20,785 bases of DNA from assembly GCA_002506705.1 (NCBI GenBank), contig DAYA01000020.1, forward strand, positions 1 through 20,785. Reading direction: 5' to 3'. The DNA comes from Euryarchaeota archaeon UBA550 (GTDB lineage Archaea; Thermoplasmatota; Poseidoniia; Poseidoniales; Poseidoniaceae). This document shows positions 8,369 to 14,624 of the stretch, in pieces (positions within the stretch are counted from its first letter, which is position 1; each line of letters opens with the position of its first letter). A program made the translations under genes and the position numbers. The notes below the pieces were generated by a model. That model had not been told where the DNA came from. It did no database searches and worked only from the letters and a program-made list of their open reading frames with translations.

Positions 8369-8384
8369 ATCTCACATGTGAGAT
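8369..8384. repeat. Perfect 16-bp palindrome over the icd stop codon
   Basis: ATCTCACATGTGAGAT is its own reverse complement and contains the stop codon and last codons (Ile-Ser-His-Met) of icd. As RNA it could form a short hairpin at the 3' end of the message; as DNA it is a possible protein-binding site. It has no close T-run on either side. Confidence 0.5.
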
Positions 8385-9598
8385 ATGATTGCTTTTCCAA
8401 ACGCAGAACAAGATAGAAGTTCTGCGTCATCCATCAGCCTTTCAAAGTCGTAGGTGACGGTTTTTGCCGAAATTGCTCCTTCCATTCCGCCAACGATTAG
8501 GTCAGCAGCTTCACTCCAACCCATGTGGCGCAACATCATTTCAGCAGACAAGATTAGAGAACCAGGGTTTACCTTGTCTTGTCCTGCATACTTTGGAGCG
8601 GTTCCGTGGGTTGCTTCGAAAATTGAGATTCCAGTATCGTAATTGATGTTTGCACCAGGTGCAATTCCAATTCCACCTACCTGTGCAGCTAGAGCATCAG
8701 AAATGTAGTCGCCGTTCAAGTTCATAGTTGCCAATACGCCATACTCTGCTGGCCTTGTGATAATTTGTTGAAGCATAGCATCAGCGATTACATCTTTGAT
8801 TGTGATTGTGGTTCCAGTATTCGGATTTTCAAAGGTGCACCATGGCCCTCCATCAAGTTCAGTAGCACCAAATTCATCTTTTGCTAGTTGGTATCCCCAA
8901 TCTCTGAAGCCACCCTCTGTGAACTTCATGATGTTGCCTTTGTGAACAAGTGTGACACTGTCCTTGTCATTGTCTACTGCGTACTGTATAGCAGCGCGAA
9001 CGATTCTTGCAGTACCCTCTTTACTGATTGGCTTAATTCCGATTCCAGAAGTATCCGGGAATCTGATTTTGTCTACGCCCATTTCATTGACCAAGAAATC
9101 GATTACCTTGGCAACACCTTCTGAACCCGCTTCCCATTCAATACCAGCGTAAACGTCTTCGCTGTTCTCTCTGAAGATGATCATGTCGACATCTCCGGGA
9201 GCCTTTACTGGTGATGGTGTTCCTTCATACCATCGGACAGGCCTCACACATGCGAATAGATCCAACTTCTGTCGAAGAGCGACATTCAGAGAGCGAATTC
9301 CGCCACCGACAGGTGTAGTTAGTGGGCCCTTAATCGAGACCAACCCGGTCTTCATTGCATCTAATGTCGCTTCTGGTAGCCATTCTCCTGTGTGATTGAA
9401 TGCCTTTTCACCTGCAAGGGTTTCACTCCACGTAATTTGCTTGTTACCAGAGTACGCTTTCTCAACTGCAGCATCGACAACCTCTATCATTACCGGTGTG
9501 ATGTCCACTCCAATTCCATCGCCTTCAATATAGTGAACAATTGGATTATCTGGTACAACTAAAACTCCGTTTTCCATTGTGATTGGACTGCCTGACAT
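8372..9598 (-). CDS. icd: NADP-dependent isocitrate dehydrogenase
   Basis: A 408-residue protein that aligns closely from memory with Escherichia coli Icd (416 aa). It converts isocitrate and NADP+ to 2-oxoglutarate, CO2 and NADPH in the cytoplasmic TCA cycle. Substrate residues are present: S103, N105, R109, R119 and R143 (GGGIRSLNVALRQ, RPVRWYEGTPSPVK, FRENSEDVYAG), Y150, K220, and metal-binding D297 and D301 (NLNGDYISDALAAQVGG). NADP specificity is supported by K336-Y337 (HGTAPKYAGQDKVNPGS) and by Y383 and R387 (VTYDFERLM). S103 matches the serine phosphorylated by AceK in E. coli, but no kinase is seen here. The sequence is of the bacterial type and probably reflects old gene transfer. 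It is divergent from the OsmC gene with an 85-base gap. Confidence 0.97.
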   Translation of the reverse strand: MSGSPITMENGVLVVPDNPIVHYIEGDGIGVDITPVMIEVVDAAVEKAYSGNKQITWSETLAGEKAFNHTGEWLPEATLDAMKTGLVSIKGPLTTPVGGGIRSLNVALRQKLDLFACVRPVRWYEGTPSPVKAPGDVDMIIFRENSEDVYAGIEWEAGSEGVAKVIDFLVNEMGVDKIRFPDTSGIGIKPISKEGTARIVRAAIQYAVDNDKDSVTLVHKGNIMKFTEGGFRDWGYQLAKDEFGATELDGGPWCTFENPNTGTTITIKDVIADAMLQQIITRPAEYGVLATMNLNGDYISDALAAQVGGIGIAPGANINYDTGISIFEATHGTAPKYAGQDKVNPGSLILSAEMMLRHMGWSEAADLIVGGMEGAISAKTVTYDFERLMDDAELLSCSAFGKAIISHM

Positions 9599-9683
9599 GG
9601 TGCTCGTTACACGCCAACTTGACCCCCTTCATCAACACAGCGGTCGACGGTGGTTTCTTCCCTTAGCGACATTTGGGCGATTT

Positions 9684-10076
9684 ATGCAGGGAACCGTCGA
9701 ATGGACTGGTGGCAAGAACATGGTTGGAATCAACTCCAAAGGTCAGCGAATAGAGATGAACTGGGAGGACGGACCTAGTCCAATGCAATTAGCACTTCAG
9801 ATGATAGGTGCATGTTCAATTGTAGATGTTGTAATAGGCCTTAAGGAAAGAGATTTTTCCAGAGTGTGGGTAGACATGGATTCAACTCGTAATGACGAAT
9901 CTCCTCGCTATTTCACTTCGATTCACTTCGTATACCATGTTGAAGGAAACGTACCTCAGAAGTTGGTGGAAAGAGTCGTACACAAGTCTCATGAAAAATA
10001 TTGCAGTGTATCAAACAGTCTAAGAAAAGACTGCAAGATTACCTCTGAGGTAGTCATTCATCAAAGTCAAGAGTAA
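9684..10076 (+). CDS. OsmC-family protein, YhfA-like
   Basis: A 130-residue protein starting MQGTVEWTGGKNMVGINS; the open frame extends upstream to 9579, but the family's N-terminal strand begins at this ATG and the upstream part overlaps icd. The OsmC fold is indicated by PSPMQLALQMIGACSIVDVV and HEKYCSVSNSLRK, which resemble E. coli YhfA closely (PSPM, CSxxDVV, EKYCSV). C44 and C107 are the paired cysteines that in OsmC/Ohr proteins reduce organic hydroperoxides; the YhfA subgroup's own substrate is unclear. Expected to be a cytoplasmic homodimer. It is divergent from icd, and its last 23 bases overlap the convergent TerB-like gene. Confidence 0.88.
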   Translation: MQGTVEWTGGKNMVGINSKGQRIEMNWEDGPSPMQLALQMIGACSIVDVVIGLKERDFSRVWVDMDSTRNDESPRYFTSIHFVYHVEGNVPQKLVERVVHKSHEKYCSVSNSLRKDCKITSEVVIHQSQE

Positions 10077-11103
10077 TCCAGCCATCTTCTAGAGAGATGT
10101 TCTTGAAATTATTATTCAAGCCTGCAGCTTGTGAAAGTTGTAGAGGTAGTGTTTCTAGAGCGTTGAGAACTAGATTTCCAACAGCATCATGAATCCTTAC
10201 CCAACTCTGCCCGAGACCTTCTGGAGCAGGATTCAATTTTGCAACTCCGTCCACATTTACGGTTGCAAAAGGACGCACTAAGCCGGATTCTCCCAAGTCA
10301 ACGATCATTGAAATTTTCAGATTTTTTCCATCAATTTCTAATTCGATTGAAGAAGGCATAATTTGGAAACCATCAGGAATACCATCCAACCCCTTTTCAC
10401 CACGCTTGTGCCTCATGGAGATGAATCTCCTTACCCATGCTAACAGCACAGAAGTGCAGAAAACCAAATCTTTCTTTGGAGCTTGTGTTGATATGGAATG
10501 GTCGCCTTTCCAACCCCATCCACATTTATCGTGCTTGACGGGGGTAAGTTCTGGCATCCAAGACAGATAGCTTGGTTTTGCATTAGGGTGGTCGATAACC
10601 ACGAATGCATCCCCTTCAGAAAGTTCAGCATCCTTTTGGTGGATTGATTTTGGTACAGACAACACCAAGCCTAGGATAATTGCAAGCGGGTCGAGTGCTG
10701 CAGGCCATCCATCCAATGGTTCAGCCTCTTCTTCTAACCAAACTCCATTGGCAAGTTCTTCTCCTAGACCAAGTCCTTTTGCGAAAGTAAATGCATCTCT
10801 CCAAGCAGATTTTGAAAGTCCTACGTCAAGTGCAGCTTTTCCCATTGAACGGGCACTTTGTCCCAGATTTTCCTTATCACCAAGTCCTTCTAACCATTCT
10901 CTGAGGATTTGGTCTCCATCTCCAAAAGACCTTCTTTTGTTCTTTGAGATGTCATTCAACCATTCCTGTTCTTGCACAGCTCTATCTTTGTCACTCAAAC
11001 CAAGTTGAGTTTGCAAAGCCTCAAGCATTAACGCACCTTCTCTTGATAGTGCGCCATCTGACCAAGCGAGTGCTAGGCCGTGCTCGAATGGGGTAGGAGC
11101 CAT
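10054..11103 (-). CDS. Protein with N-terminal TerB-like domain, otherwise unknown
   Basis: 349 residues, no signal peptide or TM helix. The N-terminus (residues about 8-45) reads ALAWSDGALSREGALM followed by LEALQTQLGLS, resembling the first acidic helix pair of TerB-like domains, which are known from tellurite-resistance and phage-defence or stress contexts. The rest is a mixed alpha/beta region without a motif I recognise; it contains a patch with Cys, Trp and His (KHDKCGWGWKGDH, near residues 188-200) and ends in an acidic strand. It follows the acidic-repeat gene by only three bases and is surely co-transcribed with it. That partner ends in a similar TerB-like motif, suggesting that the two proteins interact or arose by duplication. 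The 3' end overlaps the OsmC gene by 23 bases. Function unknown. Confidence 0.75.
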   Translation of the reverse strand: MAPTPFEHGLALAWSDGALSREGALMLEALQTQLGLSDKDRAVQEQEWLNDISKNKRRSFGDGDQILREWLEGLGDKENLGQSARSMGKAALDVGLSKSAWRDAFTFAKGLGLGEELANGVWLEEEAEPLDGWPAALDPLAIILGLVLSVPKSIHQKDAELSEGDAFVVIDHPNAKPSYLSWMPELTPVKHDKCGWGWKGDHSISTQAPKKDLVFCTSVLLAWVRRFISMRHKRGEKGLDGIPDGFQIMPSSIELEIDGKNLKISMIVDLGESGLVRPFATVNVDGVAKLNPAPEGLGQSWVRIHDAVGNLVLNALETLPLQLSQAAGLNNNFKNISLEDGWITLDFDE

Positions 11104-11106
11104 CGG

Positions 11107-11547
11107 TTAGCCTCCGATGATATCTCTCACTAGTTGGAGGTGCCTCTCAAAACTAAGTCCAAGTTCTCCACGCTTCCTTGCTAACAGCTCAACCTCTGAT
11201 GGGTCGAGTATGTCATCCACCCACACGGTTTCTAGGAGTAGTTTGTAGGTCGCTTCCGAAGGATTAGATTCTGGAGCTCCATTTTTCAATTCGGGAACCT
11301 CCTTATCAGTAAAGGAAATCACTGTCTCTTCAACTGTACTTTCGTCTTCTTCTGCGAATGAAGATAGGGGATCATCATCTTCAGCAAATGCAGCAAGCGG
11401 ATCATCCTCCTCTTCAAACATAGAAAGTGCATCATTGCCTCCACTGTAGGATGATTTTGTGCCTATCTCAAGTTCTGCAAAAGGGTCGATTTCTTCCTCA
11501 TCTTCAGGTGGTAAATCAGTTGTCTCAAACGGTAACACATTACTCAC
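11107..11547 (-). CDS. Acidic-repeat protein with C-terminal TerB-like segment
   Basis: The start is taken as GTG 11547 (MSNVLPFETTDLPPEDEEE, 146 aa); a TTG at 11559 would add four residues, and a weak TATA-like element near 11573 lies 26 bases before the GTG. The N-terminal half is very acidic and low in complexity, with near-tandem copies of a short unit: DPFAEL, then FEEEDDPLAAFAEDDDPLSS and SFAEEDE. The C-terminal half contains LLLETVWVDDILDPSEVELL then ARKRGELGLSFERHL, matching the W-D-x-L-x3-E...LGLS pattern of the neighbour's TerB-like segment. The acidic units look like short linear interaction motifs on a flexible tail. First gene of a two-gene unit with 10054-11103, spacing three bases. 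The role is unknown. Confidence 0.7.
   Translation of the reverse strand: MSNVLPFETTDLPPEDEEEIDPFAELEIGTKSSYSGGNDALSMFEEEDDPLAAFAEDDDPLSSFAEEDESTVEETVISFTDKEVPELKNGAPESNPSEATYKLLLETVWVDDILDPSEVELLARKRGELGLSFERHLQLVRDIIGG
11344..11430 (-). repeat. Coding repeats of a DDPLxxFAEED-type unit
   Basis: Encodes about 29 residues containing ALSMFEEEDD, DPLAAFAEDD and DPLSSFAEED in succession; at DNA level the GGATCATC...TCTTC units repeat at about 30-36 base spacing. A further weaker copy (DPFAEL) lies about 15 residues N-terminal. Confidence 0.7.
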
Positions 11548-11658
11548 TAAAAATAACAAATTTACTCATAGTTATTGAAACCATGTATTGGTGCATCTCA
11601 ATTTTCACTAAGAATTGCAACCACATTTGCGCCACTAATTGTAGATTGTATTATTTAC

Positions 11659-11677
11659 AAACTCCACTTAGGAGTTT
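11659..11677 (+). promoter_or_regulatory. Perfect 7-bp inverted repeat including the SD of the secreted CxCH protein
   Basis: AAACTCC (11659-11665), loop ACTTA, GGAGTTT (11671-11677), one base before the ATG at 11679. The 3' arm carries GGAG, a Shine-Dalgarno core four bases from the ATG. A TATA-like GTATTATTTAC at 11647-11657 is centred 27 bases upstream, so transcription may begin after the repeat; then it would act as DNA, for example an operator between TATA box and start site. Confidence 0.4.
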
Positions 11678-11678
11678 C

Positions 11679-12263
11679 ATGAAAAGATTGCTTGTGCTGC
11701 TTCTCTCGCTCGCAATCATGAGCCAAGTCGAGGCAATCCCTACAGGAGTTGGAGATATTGGCGATAATGGATGTGTTTGTCATGGAGCATACTCAGAAGA
11801 GACAAAAGTGAACTTGTCGGGACTACCTGACGTCTATAACTCAACTCAGAGTTATAACTTGACTCTCACAATTGAATCAAGTTTGGAGACTAATGACCCT
11901 CAAGGTGGATTTAGAATATTGATTTCCCACGGTGAAATAACAGGTGACGCCCAAGAATTAGAAGAGGGTTATACTCACTCTTCTTCAAACAACAATCAAC
12001 GTACTTGGGAGTTAATCTGGACTGCACCGGAATCAGATGCAGAGTTGGTTACTTTCATCACTTACGGAAATGCTGTAAATGGAAATGGAGCAGCATCCGG
12101 AGATGAATGGAACTCAAATTCGTACGCAGTTCCAGGTCCAAATTACGAGGGCGAAATAGTCACTCCAATTACAGAGGATTCAATTTCATCTAGACAATTA
12201 GCAGTTGGAGCAATCGGCATAATTGCCGTATTATCCTTGACGGTGATGGCAGTTAAGGATTAG
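11679..12263 (+). CDS. Secreted, membrane-anchored choice-of-anchor V-like protein
   Basis: 194 residues from ATG 11679; the frame is open further upstream but the signal peptide starts here (MKRLLVLLLSLAIMSQVEA) and a GGAG lies four bases before it. The mature part begins with GDNGCVCHGAYSEETKVNLS, then SGLPDVYNSTQSYNLTLTIE, and later GNAVNGNGAASGDEWN. This series matches the Reeler/'choice-of-anchor V' domains known from secreted bacterial proteins, where a C-x-C-H-G cluster starts a beta-sandwich. C32, C34 and H35 could bind a metal or be oxidised; it is not a CxxCH haem site. A single helix (about 173-191) with a short MAVKD end anchors it in the membrane with the domain outside. The 3' end overlaps ftsZ by four bases. 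The family match is from recall; the function is unknown. Confidence 0.75.
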   Translation: MKRLLVLLLSLAIMSQVEAIPTGVGDIGDNGCVCHGAYSEETKVNLSGLPDVYNSTQSYNLTLTIESSLETNDPQGGFRILISHGEITGDAQELEEGYTHSSSNNNQRTWELIWTAPESDAELVTFITYGNAVNGNGAASGDEWNSNSYAVPGPNYEGEIVTPITEDSISSRQLAVGAIGIIAVLSLTVMAVKD

Positions 12264-13393
12264 TTGACGAACTCGATGTTTCTCGACTTGAGAGCACGTA
12301 GTTGTCTGTTCTCGCTAGCACCGTGAATTTGTTCGGAACGAACTCCAGTCAATACTAACATCACGCGAATGTCCTCTCCGAGGCTCTCGTCGACTGCGGC
12401 TCCCCAAATTATTCTTGCATTTTCGCCAACTTTGCTCTGAATTAGTTGAGCGCACTTTTCTGCTTCGCCCAATGTCAAACTTGAACCTCCAACAACGTTG
12501 ATTAGAGCGCCTCTTGCATCTGAAACATCTAAGTCAAGTAGTGGTGAATGCAACGCTTCCAAAGTAGCTGCTTCTGCTCTTCCTGGACCACTTGCTGCAC
12601 CTAGCCCTATCATGGCAACGCCAGAACCTGAGTTAATGACAGCCTTCAAATCTTCAAAGTCAAGGTTGACCATTCCGTCAGTCGTTAACAATTCAGTAAC
12701 TCCTGTGATTGCTCTAACCAACAGCTCGTCCCCAACTCTGAAAGCGCTAGCGATTGGTAGGTCTCTGACACCTTCTATCTCTAACAATCTTTCATTTGGA
12801 ATCACTAGGATAGTGTCACAATATTCTCTTAGCCTTTCAAGTCCCCATTCTGCATTCTGCTTTCTCAGAGTTCCTTCCGAATTGAATGGATATGTAACTA
12901 CAGCAACTGTTAGTGCACCCTGTTCCTTTGCAAGTCTTGCGATATGACCTGCTGCTCCGGTACCTGAACCGCCTCCCATACCTGCAGTTATGATTGCCAA
13001 TTGTGTGTCATCTGTGATTTTTCTCAGACTGTTCTCACTCTCGAGAGCAGCGGCTTCTCCCTTCGTAGGGTCTCCACCGGCTCCTCTTCCTCTCGCGGTC
13101 CTACCGATCAGAATTTTATTCTCAAGTGGACTCATCAGCAAAGCCTGTGCATCGGTATTGATTGCATGACCTGTAACGTAACGGTTTTCGAACAATCCTT
13201 CCTCGTGGAGGCGACTTACTGCATTGCATCCTGCTCCACCCACGCCATATACTCGTATTCTAGGCTGAAGTGACTCAAGAAGGCGCTTTAATTCAGCATC
13301 GTTTGACTCCATCTCTTCGACACTAGTTGGTCGAATTGACGGTCCTTCTTCTTCATCTGCAAGCTCGAGTACACGCTCAATGAGGTGTCGCAT
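12260..13393 (-). CDS. ftsZ: Cell-division GTPase FtsZ
   Basis: 377 residues, normal for archaeal FtsZ. After an acidic N-terminal extension (residues 1-45) come the nucleotide-binding motifs: VYGVGGAGCNAV (49-60), INTDAQAL (79-86), and the tubulin signature GMGGGSGTGAAG (138-149). The synergy (T7) loop NLDFEDLKAV (243-252) has the acidic residues that complete the GTPase site of the next subunit. The C-terminal domain follows (GLGAASGPGRAEAA; IIWGAAVDESLGEDIRV). It polymerises at mid-cell and recruits the division machinery. Archaea often hold two FtsZ paralogues; the sequence alone does not tell me whether this is FtsZ1 or FtsZ2. The gene lies 78 bases downstream of radA on the same strand, in a gap with several inverted repeats, so it may be partly co-transcribed and also have its own control. 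Confidence 0.96.
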   Translation of the reverse strand: MRHLIERVLELADEEEGPSIRPTSVEEMESNDAELKRLLESLQPRIRVYGVGGAGCNAVSRLHEEGLFENRYVTGHAINTDAQALLMSPLENKILIGRTARGRGAGGDPTKGEAAALESENSLRKITDDTQLAIITAGMGGGSGTGAAGHIARLAKEQGALTVAVVTYPFNSEGTLRKQNAEWGLERLREYCDTILVIPNERLLEIEGVRDLPIASAFRVGDELLVRAITGVTELLTTDGMVNLDFEDLKAVINSGSGVAMIGLGAASGPGRAEAATLEALHSPLLDLDVSDARGALINVVGGSSLTLGEAEKCAQLIQSKVGENARIIWGAAVDESLGEDIRVMLVLTGVRSEQIHGASENRQLRALKSRNIEFVN

Positions 13394-13410
13394 AGCGTCT
13401 CATCCTATTT

Positions 13411-13447
13411 GCACCTAATTTGAAGGTGCCGCCACCCCAAAGGAGTG
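13411..13447. promoter_or_regulatory. Overlapping inverted repeats upstream of ftsZ
   Basis: GCACCT (13411-13416)...AGGTGC (13424-13429) encloses the AT-rich AATTTGA, which lies about 27 bases before the ftsZ start where a TATA box would sit. Overlapping it, GGTG (13425-13428)/CACC (13433-13436) is an alternative stem. Next, CACCCC (13433-13438)/GGAGTG (13442-13447) forms a stem with one G-U wobble in the minus-strand transcript. The alternatives are mutually exclusive. Possible operator, leader structure or attenuator between radA and ftsZ. Confidence 0.4.
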
Positions 13448-13471
13448 AGAAGGCGATTATCTTACCCTTAT

Positions 13472-14494
13472 TCAGTCACGGAGACCGTCTTCACAGACTT
13501 GGTATACACATTCTCCATCTGGTAGGTTTGGAGAGTCGACTAGGCGAGCGATTCTTCTTCCACCCTTTGCCTTTCTCAAGTACAGTCTGAATGTTGATGC
13601 GTGAGCTAGTACGTGGCCACCAATTGGCTTGGTTGGATCTCCCCACATTGCATCTGGCTTACTCATAACCTGGTTGGTGACCAAGACTAGAGCGTTGTTC
13701 ACATCAGCTAACTGCTTCAGATCCTTCAGGTGTCTGTTGAGTTTTTGCTGGCGGTTTGCGAGCATACCTCTTCCAACGAATTCAGCTCTGAAGTGGCTGG
13801 TTAGAGAATCGACGATAATCATCTTGACGTTGATTCCTCTGCTCATTCTCTTGATTTCTTCTGCAAGTAGCATTTGGTGTGCAGAGTTGTATGCACGTGC
13901 TACGTGAATTCTCTCTAGGACAGCCTCTGGGTCTAGGCCGTGTCCACGTGCCATCTGAGTAATTCTCTCAGGTCTGAATGTATCTTCTGTATCGATGTAA
14001 AATACGTCTCCATCTAGTCCACCCTGCTCAATTGGCATTGTGCAGTTTACTGCTAGTTGGTGACCAATTTGTGTCTTTCCTGAACCAAATTCTCCGTATA
14101 CTTCTACAAGGGATTGGGTCTCAAATCCGCCTGCTAGCAAATCATCGATTGATTGTACCATGCTGGACAACTTTTGGACTTCTCTCCTTCTCTCTAGAAG
14201 TGCAGTTCCTGAAACGAATCCGCCAATGTTTGCCATTTTCTTTGCAGCCTGAATGATCTTACCTGCTACGGCTTCACCTAGTTCTGCTTGTTCTGCTAGG
14301 TCAGGAGGACTCATTACTGCGAGTGCTAGTAGTTCATCAAAACCAGCTTCGCGGAGCTTTTCTGCTGTTGCTGGACCAACACCTGGGAGGTCCTCGATGC
14401 TGACCTCTGGCTCTTCTACTTCCTCCATTGTAACAACCTCTGTGTTAGGGGACTCTTCTTCTTTCTGCTTCTTCGACTTGCTCTTTGCTGCCAT
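13472..14494 (-). CDS. radA: DNA repair and recombination protein RadA
   Basis: 340 residues of the archaeal Rad51/RadA type. The N-terminal tail is basic then acidic (1-33). A helix-hairpin-helix DNA-binding domain follows (SIEDLPGVGPATAEKLREAG, 32-51), then the polymerisation motif region (GGFVSG, 91-96). The ATPase core has Walker A GEFGSGKT (134-141), YIDTEDTFRPER (167-177), Walker B MIIVDS (225-230), and the L1/L2 region with GRGMLANRQQKLNRHL and NQVMSKPDA; IGGHVLAHASTFRLYLRK is characteristic of RadA. It forms filaments on single-stranded DNA and carries out ATP-dependent strand exchange. A TATA box 25 bases upstream of the ATG and the lack of a Shine-Dalgarno sequence indicate a leaderless mRNA. 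ftsZ follows on the same strand. Confidence 0.97.
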   Translation of the reverse strand: MAAKSKSKKQKEEESPNTEVVTMEEVEEPEVSIEDLPGVGPATAEKLREAGFDELLALAVMSPPDLAEQAELGEAVAGKIIQAAKKMANIGGFVSGTALLERRREVQKLSSMVQSIDDLLAGGFETQSLVEVYGEFGSGKTQIGHQLAVNCTMPIEQGGLDGDVFYIDTEDTFRPERITQMARGHGLDPEAVLERIHVARAYNSAHQMLLAEEIKRMSRGINVKMIIVDSLTSHFRAEFVGRGMLANRQQKLNRHLKDLKQLADVNNALVLVTNQVMSKPDAMWGDPTKPIGGHVLAHASTFRLYLRKAKGGRRIARLVDSPNLPDGECVYQVCEDGLRD

Positions 14495-14514
14495 GATGCG
14501 TACTCACTAGCCTT

Positions 14515-14525
14515 AGTATATCAAA
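14515..14525 (-). promoter_or_regulatory. TATA box of radA
   Basis: On the minus strand this reads TTTGATATACT, centred near 14519-14520, about 25 bases before the A of the radA ATG (14494). The spacing fits initiation at the start codon. Confidence 0.55.
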
Positions 14526-14591
14526 GAAAGAAGGTCTCACAAACTAACACTGAAAGTGGAGATTATTCAACCCATGCATCAGAAAAGCAAG

Positions 14592-14607
14592 ACTGCAAGG
14601 TTGCAGT
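14592..14607 (-). terminator. Hairpin downstream of the lipoprotein gene
   Basis: ACTGCAA (14592-14598), GG, TTGCAGT (14601-14607): a perfect 7-base inverted repeat 18 bases beyond the lipoprotein stop, followed on the minus strand by CTTGCTTTTCTG. It could act as a terminator or 3'-end stabiliser separating the lipoprotein transcript from the radA promoter. Confidence 0.4.
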
Positions 14608-14624
14608 TTACTTTCACTTTAGTT

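Noticed and set aside
9579..9683. Extended N-terminus of the OsmC-family protein
   Set aside because: It would overlap the icd start and adds 35 residues not found in YhfA-like proteins; ATG 9684 matches the family start.
11679..12263. CxCH motif as a c-type cytochrome haem site
   Set aside because: Haem attachment needs CxxCH; here only one residue separates the two cysteines.
12498..12947. Plus-strand open frame opposite ftsZ
   Set aside because: Antisense to the highly conserved FtsZ coding sequence; no motif.
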